31,751 bases of DNA from a virus. Location of the stretch: positions 1 to 31,751 of IMG/VR virus record IMGVR_UViG_3300031712_000131. One strand, given 5' to 3'. Below, piece by piece: positions 14,149-21,341 of the stretch. Under the pieces are notes generated by a model. The model worked only from the letters and a program-made list of their open reading frames with translations. It made no database searches and was not told the origin of the DNA. Position 1 is the first letter of the stretch; each line of letters starts with the position of its first letter. A program made the translations under genes and the position numbers.

Positions 14149-15959
14149 TGAGAACCATTGCACGAGCCCCCGAGTGGGCCTTAGGCAAGCGCCCACTTAT
14201 TGGGGGGCACATGTGGGTCCCTCTTGGCTCAGCAAATCTAGTACCGCGCGTCAACATAGCTACCGGGGCTATTGACAGCACCGTTACCGCTGGTGACAAC
14301 CCCCAAGCGATAGTATGGGATGGTGGATCCTATATGTACTTGGCTGAGGTTGATGGGGATTCAGTTCAAAGAGTTAGGATATCCAGTCTTGCACTAGATA
14401 GTACTACTAACATTGGATCTCAACCGATTGCGCTAGCTAGGGATACTAGCTTCGTGTACGTGGTTGACAATGAAAACACGATTACTCGAATTGCAATTGT
14501 CTCGGGGGTTGTAGACTCTAACATCAACTTCAGTAGTAGTGACGGTGTTCCCAACAAGGTGGCTTGGGATGGCAGCTTCAATATGTGGGTAACTGCCAAC
14601 AATACTAACCCAAACACGAACAAGATTCTGGAAGTATCAGTAGATACTTGGCCTAGTTATTCGTCAGTACATCTGATGAATGCCCCTAATTCATGGGGCG
14701 TTGCACGAGACGGGTCTGGTCACATCTACACAGCAAACTTTGGGCAAGGGACGGTCTCTAGAATCATTGCTTCTACTGGAGTTATTGACTTAGTCATCCC
14801 TGTTGGGATATCTCCAATTGATATCGCGTGGGATGGTGGGGCCCACATGTACACAGTGGACCAGGATGGTTCAGTCTACAGGATCCTGATCTCAACAGGA
14901 GTTGTTGATCTGATCATCCCTGTTGGTTCTAATCCATATAGGGTTGCGTGGGACGGAGGGGCCCACATGTATGTCACTAACAATGGCACCAACACTGTAT
15001 CTAGAATCCTGATCTCGAGCGGAGCTGTCGATGCGACCATCTCCCTGGGGTCAGGATTTCCAACTGGGGTTGCTTGGGATGGCGGCCTCTACATGTACGT
15101 ATCCATGGATAGTACAAACGTAGCTAGGAGGATTCTAATCTCTTCTGGAGTAGTAAGTGATCTCATTAGTGTTGGTAGTGAACCGGTTGATATTGCATGG
15201 GACGGTGGACTCTACATGTATGTCGCTAGTCAGAACGACAACACAGTTACCAGGATAGCAATAGCAGATCTGAGTACTACTACCATAAGCAGTGCTGAAA
15301 CTAACCCATTCGGAATTGAATGGGATGGTGGCTCATACATGTATGTTGTTGGTCGTGGTGGGAACACTGCTCATAGGATCCAGATCGCAACAGGCGCTCT
15401 ACTTGGATCCGCAATTACACTTGGGAACTCCCCTCGTGCTATCGCTTGGGACGGTGTGTCCCACATGTTTGCGGTCAATAGTAGCGATGGAACAGTGTCT
15501 AGCGTGGACACTACAACCGCAACAGTCAACCTGACTATCCCTCTATTAAACGACTTTAAGGGAGTTGCTTGGGACGGTGCGGACCACATGTATGTGGTTA
15601 GCTCGTTATCCAATCAAGTAATCCGAATCAGTCTGACGAGTAACAATGTCGATGCTATGATCTTCGTAGGGAGTAGCCCGAATAAAATAGCGTGGGATGG
15701 GGCGGACCACATGTATGTCACTAATTCCGGTGACGGAACTGTATCACTCATAGAGATCTCTTCAGGGACAGTTGACTCAACTATCAGTGTCGGGACAACT
15801 CCAGACGAGGTTGCCTGGGACGGTGCGGACCACATGTATGTGAACAACAAGGGTAGCAACAATATCTCGCGCATCCTGATCTCCTCAGGGACAGTGGATG
15901 CTACCATTAGTGTGGCAGGTATCCCGAGCGGTCTTGCAGGGGATGGCCCACTTCGATAG
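14148..15959 (+). CDS. 14-repeat YVTN/NHL-like beta-propeller protein
   Basis: A 603-residue protein made almost wholly of about 41-residue repeats with consensus (I/V)AWDGxxHMYVxNxxxxTVxRIxISSGxVDxTIxVGxxP. Thirteen clear units run from about residue 50, each 40-47 residues. An N-terminal unit lacks only the WDG (GGHMWVPLG...) and a GDG stub ends the protein. Fourteen units fit two seven-bladed propellers. The last three full units all begin WDGADHMYV, which suggests recent duplication. YVTN/NHL propellers bind ligands or proteins; here a receptor-binding or adhesin role is likely. ATG 14148 overlaps the preceding TAA. Stop TAG. Confidence 0.85.
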   Translation: MRTIARAPEWALGKRPLIGGHMWVPLGSANLVPRVNIATGAIDSTVTAGDNPQAIVWDGGSYMYLAEVDGDSVQRVRISSLALDSTTNIGSQPIALARDTSFVYVVDNENTITRIAIVSGVVDSNINFSSSDGVPNKVAWDGSFNMWVTANNTNPNTNKILEVSVDTWPSYSSVHLMNAPNSWGVARDGSGHIYTANFGQGTVSRIIASTGVIDLVIPVGISPIDIAWDGGAHMYTVDQDGSVYRILISTGVVDLIIPVGSNPYRVAWDGGAHMYVTNNGTNTVSRILISSGAVDATISLGSGFPTGVAWDGGLYMYVSMDSTNVARRILISSGVVSDLISVGSEPVDIAWDGGLYMYVASQNDNTVTRIAIADLSTTTISSAETNPFGIEWDGGSYMYVVGRGGNTAHRIQIATGALLGSAITLGNSPRAIAWDGVSHMFAVNSSDGTVSSVDTTTATVNLTIPLLNDFKGVAWDGADHMYVVSSLSNQVIRISLTSNNVDAMIFVGSSPNKIAWDGADHMYVTNSGDGTVSLIEISSGTVDSTISVGTTPDEVAWDGADHMYVNNKGSNNISRILISSGTVDATISVAGIPSGLAGDGPLR

Positions 15960-15962
15960 TAC

Positions 15963-16208
15963 TTAGGTCTTCTTCCTCTTGTTCGGGATTACAACTGTCT
16001 CAATCAATCCTGGGTGCTCTCCACTATCCGCTGAAGTCAACTTGTAGAGACCAGGATCAACGGGATGCAGTGACTCCTTTGGAGGTGGGTCACTCTTAAC
16101 CTTTTCCACCACGGCTATCGTAGCCTCAAGAACCCCATCCAACTCAGCCTTGACTGATTGCATGAGCCCAGACTGGTGCCTGAAGATCTTTGGGTGGGGC
16201 CGATCCAT
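15963..16208 (-). CDS. small hypothetical protein
   Basis: An 81-residue basic-ended protein (IPNKRKK tail) with a helical middle (KAELDGVLEATIAVVEKVK). Its ATG lies 2 nt after the TAA of the membrane/coiled-coil gene, and it stops 3 nt before the convergent propeller gene's end, so it fits tightly between real genes. No family recognised. Confidence 0.6.
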   Translation of the reverse strand: MDRPHPKIFRHQSGLMQSVKAELDGVLEATIAVVEKVKSDPPPKESLHPVDPGLYKLTSADSGEHPGLIETVVIPNKRKKT

Positions 16209-16210
16209 GG

Positions 16211-16732
16211 TTATCTCTTAGTGAGGCCTAATGCCATGTGCAAGCCTTGGAGGAGCCCTTTGACCTCAAACACAGTAGTTCTAACTCCCGCTATTTCCTC
16301 GGCACGCTTACGATCAGCAGCTTCGAATTCCTCCTCCATAACCATGCGCTTGACCCTCATGTCAAGTCGTTGAAGGCTCTCTTCAATCTCCCTCACCTTG
16401 ACTTCAAAGTTCTTAATACGATGGATTAGGGAAGGTAGGGCTGTCGTATCAGCCTCAAGCATATCATCAAAGCTGAGGAAGGACGGGCGACGCCTACGAG
16501 CGTCGGTTGTCTCCTCAGTGTCTCGTTTGACATCCTTGATGGTCTCCTCTAGCCTGACTATTGCGTAAGCAAGTCCGGTTTTAGATTCAAAAGAACCAAC
16601 CTTCTTCTCAAGTTCCTCGACCTTCTTTCGAATGTCCTTGAAAAGAGCGAAGACAGTAGTGAACGCGGTACCGCCACCGGATAAGACGGCAGTAATCAAA
16701 CTGCCGATCAAGGTCTCTGGGGTGAAGGACAT
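16211..16732 (-). CDS. membrane-anchored coiled-coil protein
   Basis: A 173-residue protein. Residues about 5-32 (TLIGSLITAVLSGGGTAFTT) form one membrane segment, followed by charged coiled coil (DIRKKVEELEKKVGSFESK, then KVREIEESLQRLDMRVKR). Such layouts occur in holins, spanin-like or membrane-tethering proteins of phages; no single family can be named. ATG 16732 is preferred because the longer frame from 16777 reads through an intergenic hairpin. It is in an operon with the 81-residue gene. Confidence 0.65.
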   Translation of the reverse strand: MSFTPETLIGSLITAVLSGGGTAFTTVFALFKDIRKKVEELEKKVGSFESKTGLAYAIVRLEETIKDVKRDTEETTDARRRRPSFLSFDDMLEADTTALPSLIHRIKNFEVKVREIEESLQRLDMRVKRMVMEEEFEAADRKRAEEIAGVRTTVFEVKGLLQGLHMALGLTKR

Positions 16733-16735
16733 TAC

Positions 16736-16779
16736 ACAAAGGACACCGCAGAAGTAAATCCGCAGTGCCCTTTGCAATC
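16736..16779. repeat. intergenic hairpin
   Basis: CAAAGGACAC and GTGCCCTTTG pair with one mismatch across a loop. It lies between the end of the Ro60 gene and the start of the coiled-coil gene, both read leftward. It could end Ro60 transcription, but no T-run is evident. Confidence 0.4.
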
Positions 16780-16799
16780 AACTAACTATACTTGGTTAC

Positions 16800-18416
16800 T
16801 CAGAGTTCAACTTGATTGATGATGTCTACCCACTGGTTCTTGCCGGAACCAGTGACAAAATCACTGATCATGCTGAAAACCTGATCAGAGAACCCACCGA
16901 TACCAAAAGTATCAGATCGGCTTACAACCTGATTCGTGTTGTGAGGTGCGAGATCCAAGCAGACCAACTTGGCATTGGGGTTCCTACACTTCAGTAAGTC
17001 CCATTGCCCTTGCATTTGAGTCGCCCCTGTGATCCCATGATTACCAGTCCAAGACTCGTAATCCGAGACGAAGATGACCACGTCAACCTTGGCGGCCTCT
17101 GCATTGAGCAAAGCCAAAGGTTTAGCACAATCAGTTGAACCACCACCAACGGAGGCTAAGATCTTGGTATTCTGCATGACACTGTTGCCAGCATGCACCT
17201 TGACCGGGACTACTCGACCCTCGAAGGCGATGAGTCTAGCCCGCGGGTTCCTTCTGAGGATGGACGAACCAATCAACGAACCCACATCGATGCTCATGAC
17301 CTTTGTAGTGGAACCCTTTCGAGAACCAGTTACAGGGCTTGTGGACATCGACCCAGACACGTCGACACAGATGACTACGTTCTGCCCATCGAAGGCAGGA
17401 ACGTTCATTGTAGCTAGTTCAAGAGCTTCCTCAAGAGCTACAATGATCTTGTTCGGCATCTGTTCAAAGTCGTCATCATTGGGCTTTGAACCACGGAAGG
17501 TGATGCTCCGATCCGTAACCGCCTTGTAGGTCATCATGATCTGGTATGGAAAGACGTGAGCCTTTTCGATCAGATCCTTGTTATGTAGTTTGGCTGCAAT
17601 CAAGTTGACCATCTCAGGGTCCGCAAGAACTCCGTGACGAGCGAACGTATTGAGATTCTTGAAGGTCTGAGGCCAAGTTGCCTTGGCGGCTACCGCCTTC
17701 CAATCATCAAGACTCAACTTAAGTCCCAATAGCATCTCGAAGGGTGCATTAGGAACCTCACCCACCGGGGACACCCGGAAGGCTTCATAAGCCGCTACTA
17801 GCGCCGGGAGAGACTCAGCCGTAACGAAGTCCTCACCGTCGAAGAAACCCTTATCCTTGCCCGCCAGGTGAGCATAGAGAGCAGACCTGGTCCTAGACGT
17901 CGGGCGCACCCGAGCCACCTTCACCACGTCACCCAAGGTCGGGTTGTTACCGACCGAGTTGAAGAATATTTGGTCGTCAGTCCTAGAGTCGAACCACTGG
18001 GCAATGACCTTTCGCAGCCGGTGCGAGGAAGCGTTCCTCTTACCAAACTTCCCAGACCGAATGATCTGAGCAAAGTTGCGCAACATCTTACCGTTGCTGA
18101 CTACGCGCGGGAAGACCTTCACGCAGAGCTCAGGGTTACGAACAGCTAAGTTGGCCAGGAGGGCCGCCGGCATGTCCTTCATGTACCCAGTCGTATGGGC
18201 ATAAACCGCTAGCTTAGCCACGAACTCAGGATCAGACTTCCCGACTAGGTCGAGAACCTGCTCTGCCTGTGACTCAGCAGTTGTATAGAAGGTACTGTTA
18301 AAACAACCAGTTACAGCTAGTTGTGCCAGGGCATTCTCCGGCGCCATAGCATACGCATCCCCACCAGCATAATTGCTCGCATTCGGGTTCAAACCGACGA
18401 TATTATTCTTGGCCAC
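16800..18416 (-). CDS. rsr: Ro60-like TROVE/vWA RNA-binding protein
   Basis: A 538-residue protein with the whole Ro60 layout. A TROVE HEAT-repeat ring fills residues about 20-340 (AHTTGYMKDMPAALLANLAV is typical). A von Willebrand A domain follows with an intact MIDAS (CVDVSGSMS, residues 352-358, and GGGSTD later). Ro60 proteins bind misfolded small RNAs in the ring and Y RNAs on the outer surface, and in bacteria work with PNPase in RNA quality control. I chose GTG 18416 because GGAGG lies 5 nt upstream; ATG 18437 has no spacing for a Shine-Dalgarno. A 7-bp hairpin lies just upstream. Divergent from the ADP-ribosylglycohydrolase gene. No standard Y RNA adjoins it. Confidence 0.95.
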   Translation of the reverse strand: MAKNNIVGLNPNASNYAGGDAYAMAPENALAQLAVTGCFNSTFYTTAESQAEQVLDLVGKSDPEFVAKLAVYAHTTGYMKDMPAALLANLAVRNPELCVKVFPRVVSNGKMLRNFAQIIRSGKFGKRNASSHRLRKVIAQWFDSRTDDQIFFNSVGNNPTLGDVVKVARVRPTSRTRSALYAHLAGKDKGFFDGEDFVTAESLPALVAAYEAFRVSPVGEVPNAPFEMLLGLKLSLDDWKAVAAKATWPQTFKNLNTFARHGVLADPEMVNLIAAKLHNKDLIEKAHVFPYQIMMTYKAVTDRSITFRGSKPNDDDFEQMPNKIIVALEEALELATMNVPAFDGQNVVICVDVSGSMSTSPVTGSRKGSTTKVMSIDVGSLIGSSILRRNPRARLIAFEGRVVPVKVHAGNSVMQNTKILASVGGGSTDCAKPLALLNAEAAKVDVVIFVSDYESWTGNHGITGATQMQGQWDLLKCRNPNAKLVCLDLAPHNTNQVVSRSDTFGIGGFSDQVFSMISDFVTGSGKNQWVDIINQVEL

Positions 18417-18438
18417 GGTGGCCTCCATTTCTAGCATT

Positions 18439-18456
18439 CCAGTCCTAACGGACTGG
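18439..18456 (-). promoter_or_regulatory. leader hairpin of the Ro60 gene
   Basis: CCAGTCC and GGACTGG form a 7-bp stem with a 4-nt loop, 22 nt before the GTG at 18416 and next to its GGAGG. It may gate translation of Ro60 mRNA. Confidence 0.5.
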
Positions 18457-18491
18457 ACAAGTTGCCCCTCGATATGAGGAACTCACCTATC

Positions 18492-18497
18492 TACACC
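18492..18497 (-). promoter_or_regulatory. GGTGTA motif upstream of Ro60
   Basis: GGTGTA on the minus strand, 75 nt before the GTG at 18416. A Shine-Dalgarno (GGAGG) is present at the gene, as at the other distant copies. Confidence 0.45.
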
Positions 18498-18524
18498 AGC
18501 TAGTTTTAATCTTCAAGTGAAATC

Positions 18525-18557
18525 GACATGAAGTCTCTGAGGGGACTTCATGTCCCC
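18525..18557. promoter_or_regulatory. competing hairpins between divergent Ro60 and ADP-ribosylglycohydrolase genes
   Basis: GACATGAAGTC (18525-18535) is exactly complementary to GACTTCATGTC (18544-18554), an 11-bp stem. The right arm can instead form GGGGAC-TTCAT-GTCCCC (18541-18557). The element sits between two outward-facing GGTGTA copies, so it may be an operator or a terminator/antiterminator. Confidence 0.55.
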
Positions 18558-18559
18558 TT

Positions 18560-18565
18560 GGTGTA
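18560..18565 (+). promoter_or_regulatory. GGTGTA start-proximal motif
   Basis: GGTGTA exactly 10 nt before the ATG at 18576. No Shine-Dalgarno. Confidence 0.5.
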
Positions 18566-18575
18566 GTGACAATAC

Positions 18576-19496
18576 ATGGTTAGTGATCCGGCACCTCTAG
18601 TAGGTGAGGCTGTGGCAGATGCTCTTGGAATGCCCTTCGAAACACGGCTTGCGAGCGATCCTATGCTCCTAAGTTGGAGGGGAGACTACTTGCCAAGTGA
18701 GTATCATCAGCTCACCCCTGGCCAATGGACTGATGATACTATGATGGCGAAGATGCTTACAGAATCCCTGTACATCTGTGGGGGTTTTTACCCGCGCGAT
18801 GTCGCCAACCGGTATCTCCACTGGTACATCGCCGGGGATACTCGGGGGATGGGTAAGACCACCAAAGCCTCACTTCAACGCTTGAAGGAGGGTTTTCGCT
18901 GGACAGATAGTGGGATTGATGGCGCCGAAGGCAATGGTACCGCAATGCGGGCGGCCCCCATGGGAGCATTTTACCATGATGATCCGCTGACGGTATCCGA
19001 GTTTGCAAGGATGGAGTCTAGGATCACCCATAAGTCAGTGGAAGCTCGAGAGGGTTCAGCAGCAGTTGCCTTGATGGTTGCTTTCATCTGGCAGGGGGTA
19101 CCAAAGTTTGATCTTATTGAAGCTACCTTGGATTTTCTGAGCAACTCCAAGATCAAAGACAAGCTCATCATACTCGGAAAGACCAAAGACCGACTTTCCC
19201 TACCGGAGGCATTCAGTGTCTTTGGAACCAAGTCTCATGTAACCCAAACGGTACCCTCAGCGGCAGCCGCCTTCATGCTCACTGATTCATACGAGGATGC
19301 TGTCATGGCCGCCATCAGAGCGGGTGGGGACACAGACACGACAGCTGCTATCGCCGGAGCAATGGCCGGCTCCTACTATGGGTTCGAAGCTATCCCTAAG
19401 AAGTTCAAGCTCTCACTGGAGAGAATGGATCACCTGCACAACTTAGATAACCATATTGGGGTAGGCCCAAATACAACGGTCATGTGGAAACTCTGA
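18576..19496 (+). CDS. ADP-ribosylglycohydrolase (DraG-like)
   Basis: A 306-residue all-helical hydrolase of the DraG/ARH family, which removes ADP-ribose from proteins or nucleic acids using two Mg ions. Metal ligands are in WTDDT (51-55), GNGTAMR (119-125) and GGDTDTTAAIAGA (250-262). VADALGMPFETR near the N-terminus is also typical. A short unstructured start (MVSDPAPL) precedes it. Divergent from Ro60; its TGA is 1 nt from the 3' end of the suppressor tRNA on the other strand. In a phage it may reverse host ADP-ribosylation defence or control a phage target. A macrodomain gene follows 2.3 kb later. Confidence 0.95.
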   Translation: MVSDPAPLVGEAVADALGMPFETRLASDPMLLSWRGDYLPSEYHQLTPGQWTDDTMMAKMLTESLYICGGFYPRDVANRYLHWYIAGDTRGMGKTTKASLQRLKEGFRWTDSGIDGAEGNGTAMRAAPMGAFYHDDPLTVSEFARMESRITHKSVEAREGSAAVALMVAFIWQGVPKFDLIEATLDFLSNSKIKDKLIILGKTKDRLSLPEAFSVFGTKSHVTQTVPSAAAAFMLTDSYEDAVMAAIRAGGDTDTTAAIAGAMAGSYYGFEAIPKKFKLSLERMDHLHNLDNHIGVGPNTTVMWKL

Positions 19497-19497
19497 G

Positions 19498-19569
19498 CGC
19501 TTCCGGAGGGGTTCGAACCCACGACCAATGAGGTTAGAATTCACTGCTCTACCGCTGAGCTACGGAAGC
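19498..19569 (-). tRNA. amber-suppressor tRNA (CTA)
   Basis: A complete cloverleaf: acceptor GCTTCCG/CGGAAGC (7 perfect pairs), TA at 8-9, D-arm GCTC-AGCGGTA-GAGC with GG, anticodon stem GTGAA/CTCAT (A-C mismatch at 31-39), loop TTCTAAC, variable TGGTC, T-arm GTGGG-TTCGAAC-CCCTC, discriminator G, no CCA. Position 33 is T, 34-36 are CTA and 37 is A, so the anticodon reads UAG. Reading it as TCT (Arg) would break the stem. The amino acid it carries cannot be told. It overlaps the end of the RHH gene by 10 nt and stands alone, outside the cluster. Confidence 0.85.
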
Positions 19570-19751
19570 TTGGTATCACTATCAGGTGGATCAGTTACAC
19601 CGGGAAGATTCTTGATCTTTGATCTCGCTATCCTCCAGGCTTGAACGACAACCCACGAGACGGATCGATCAAGGCGTACAGCCTCCTCACGAACCTCGTG
19701 GTACATATCCACAGGGAAGTAGAGACTCTGTTTGCAATTGGTCACCGTCAT
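19560..19751 (-). CDS. small ribbon-helix-helix-like DNA-binding protein
   Basis: A 63-residue protein: KQSLYFPVDMYHEVREEAVRL then SWVVVQAWRIARSKI match the strand-helix-helix of RHH proteins, close to a small family I associate with Myxococcota genomes. It would bind DNA as a dimer. ATG 19751 is preceded by TAGTTGAGT, the same leader as the virion gene at 31085. It follows the Pth2 gene's TAG directly and in frame, so amber readthrough would join them. Its own TAG stop is made of bases 8-10 of the suppressor tRNA. Confidence 0.72.
   Translation of the reverse strand: MTVTNCKQSLYFPVDMYHEVREEAVRLDRSVSWVVVQAWRIARSKIKNLPGVTDPPDSDTKLP
19595..19600 (-). promoter_or_regulatory. GGTGTA motif upstream of the suppressor tRNA
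   Basis: CCGGTGTA on the minus strand, 25 nt before the 5' end of the suppressor tRNA and inside the RHH gene. It could start a short tRNA precursor. Confidence 0.4.
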
Positions 19752-19757
19752 ACTCAA

Positions 19758-20102
19758 CTATAGCCTAAGAGCCAATTGAATGTTACGCAAAAGTGGTTTG
19801 GCTTTCGGTTCGAAGGCCACCGCAGTCAATTCGTCAAGTCTGTCTGGCTCTCTAAACTCCGAGATCATAAACCCTTTACGTCTAGCTTTGTGGGCCAAGG
19901 CGCTCAAACTCTCCTCAGTCGGAACTGACAGTAAAGCCAGGGTATTTGAGCTTGAGTGCCAACTCAAAGCACCTTCTTTATGCTGCATTAGGTACTCAGT
20001 CAGGGCATGTGCAGCCTGGACAGCTTGTTGAGCAGGTGATAGATCCTCACGAGTTACAAGGTAAAGTTTCTGCGGGGTAGTAGTTTCCATGGAAGACAAC
20101 AT
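19758..20102 (-). CDS. pth2: peptidyl-tRNA hydrolase 2 (Pth2) family protein
   Basis: A 114-residue Pth2-fold protein: KLYLVTREDLSPAQQAVQAAHAL (the family's first strand and helix), then ALLSVPTEESLSALAHKARR and ISEFREPDRLDELTAVAFEP. Pth2 frees tRNA from stalled peptidyl-tRNA, and is usual in archaea and eukaryotes but also occurs in some bacteria and phages. A shorter form from ATG 20090 is equally possible. It overlaps the divergent zinc-ribbon gene by 14 nt. It stops at TAG directly in frame with the RHH gene. The nearby suppressor tRNA and peptide deformylase fit a translation-support set. Confidence 0.88.
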   Translation of the reverse strand: MLSSMETTTPQKLYLVTREDLSPAQQAVQAAHALTEYLMQHKEGALSWHSSSNTLALLSVPTEESLSALAHKARRKGFMISEFREPDRLDELTAVAFEPKAKPLLRNIQLALRL

Positions 20103-20304
20103 CCGTCCGAGAGGGACCGTTGAACTTGAATGCTCGAAGTGTCATTGGGCCTCCTGGTTCGACCCACTTCATCCGAGCGTGATTGAAGCGAGTCGAACCG
20201 GAGTACACGTGTGTGATTCGTGCTTGGGTAAGCCTGAGATCACAGCCAAGCACGAAGATCAGACGAGTGGATCAGGGTCTTCAGGAACCTCATCATCCTC
20301 GTAG
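20089..20304 (+). CDS. small zinc-ribbon protein (uncertain)
   Basis: A 71-residue frame with two Cys pairs (ECSKCHW at 14-20; VCDSCLG at 41-47), the spacing of a zinc ribbon. The Ser/Gly tail (SGSGSSGTSSSS) is antisense to the acidic end of the convergent gene and may be an artefact of overlap. The start lies inside the Pth2 start region. The paired Cys motifs favour a real gene, but it could be spurious. Confidence 0.5.
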   Translation: MEDNIRPRGTVELECSKCHWASWFDPLHPSVIEASRTGVHVCDSCLGKPEITAKHEDQTSGSGSSGTSSSS

Positions 20305-20729
20305 GCAGCCTGAACCCGAGCATCTTTGTCCACTTGGAAGTGCATCGAGATTGCCCCGATAACCACCTCAGGGATCCCAGCCGCTTGGAGCTTCTCCCTC
20401 CACTTAGGGTAGGGCCTGTCACCCCCTAGGTAATGCTTTTCCCCAACTTGAAAGCTCGGTGGGTCAGAGTATACATTACCCTCCGGAGTTTCCAAGTAAG
20501 GCCAAACCTCCAAAGGACTGTCAGAGCAACACCCGCAGTTATGTCGAAGGTCAAACCTTTCAACTTTCGAGTTCACTGATACTGAGTAGTAGGCCACCTT
20601 GTTCCATCGACCCACATGCTTTTGTAGATCTGGAAACATAGCAGATAGCCGTACTAGCCTCTCTGCCTCAGCCGTCTTCTCGACGGCTTCCTTGTTGAGC
20701 TTGTCTAGCTCTACTTGGATGCTGGACAC
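20259..20729 (-). CDS. hypothetical protein
   Basis: A 156-residue protein from a GTG that overlaps the upstream TAG (TAGTG). A helical start (SIQVELDKLNKEAVEKTAEAERL) precedes a domain with a Cys cluster (HNCGCCSDSPLEVWPYLETPEG) that may bind zinc, and an acidic C-terminus. Not recognised. Coupled to the gene upstream. Confidence 0.65.
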   Translation of the reverse strand: MSSIQVELDKLNKEAVEKTAEAERLVRLSAMFPDLQKHVGRWNKVAYYSVSVNSKVERFDLRHNCGCCSDSPLEVWPYLETPEGNVYSDPPSFQVGEKHYLGGDRPYPKWREKLQAAGIPEVVIGAISMHFQVDKDARVQAAYEDDEVPEDPDPLV

Positions 20730-21196
20730 TAGGCAGCCACCTCAATGAGTTGGGGAGCAGCACCACCCTTGACCCACTCGTTGATCTCGTCAGCTCCAAT
20801 CGGACACCTGGTGTCCGAAAAGTACCCTTCGAGGATACAGGCCATCCCGTAGGTACTCGGATAGTTATCCTCTTTGCATTTAGCTTCAACACTCTTGTAC
20901 GCGCGCCCTCGAAGCATAGCCCAAAGGAGCAAGTAATCACGAGTCGTGAAGCCAAGGCTCCTTTTCTTCGTCCAGAGACGGTTTCGCTCATCGCCGGTCT
21001 CGGGGCGAAGGTAAGGCTTTAGGGATCGACTTCCGTTGACCCTCTGCCCCTGCTCGTTCTTGGCGGAGCGAAGACGCTGCACCTCGGGTAACGATCCATC
21101 TTTCCACTTGAGGCTTTGGATCTTTCTACTGATCTCCAAAGTGTCTTGGATACTCTTGACTAAATCTGTTCGTAGTTTCTTTATCACGGTATGCAT
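20729..21196 (-). CDS. hypothetical protein
   Basis: A 155-residue protein with the best Shine-Dalgarno in the window, AGGAGG 8 nt before the ATG. The N-terminal third is helical and basic; the rest (FTTRDYLLLWAMLRGRAYKSVEAKC...STYGMACILEGYFSD) looks globular. Not recognised. Followed by a coupled gene (TAGTG). No GGTGTA precedes it, in keeping with use of a normal leader. Confidence 0.7.
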   Translation of the reverse strand: MHTVIKKLRTDLVKSIQDTLEISRKIQSLKWKDGSLPEVQRLRSAKNEQGQRVNGSRSLKPYLRPETGDERNRLWTKKRSLGFTTRDYLLLWAMLRGRAYKSVEAKCKEDNYPSTYGMACILEGYFSDTRCPIGADEINEWVKGGAAPQLIEVAA

Positions 21197-21341
21197 CGCA
21201 CTAACCTCCTAGTCGTTTCAAAGTTATTTGAAAAACGAACATGAGGCGGCGGGCCGCGAGCTGAAGAAATCTACGTATACTTCGACATGCCACCCAGGAT
21301 AATCAGTTGTCCTAGTTCTGTCAACGGTGTATCTTCCCTCG
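21197..21341. other. divergent intergenic region
   Basis: Starts of two opposite genes flank it. GGTGTA lies at 21326-21331 (plus). I see no further hairpin or repeat. Confidence 0.4.
21326..21331 (+). promoter_or_regulatory. GGTGTA start-proximal motif
   Basis: GGTGTA exactly 10 nt before the ATG at 21342. No Shine-Dalgarno. The longer GTG frame from 21327 starts within the motif, so ATG 21342 is preferred. Confidence 0.5.

Noticed and set aside
14148-15959. CRISPR array or DNA tandem repeat of unknown kind
   Set aside because: The periodic sequence is coding, in a single frame, with protein-level repeat consensus; spacing varies (40-47 codons) and there are no unique spacers.
19498-19569. 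tRNA-Arg (TCT) reading of the isolated tRNA
   Set aside because: Shifting the anticodon by one base leaves only two pairs in the anticodon stem and breaks the standard arm spacing. CTA fits all positions.
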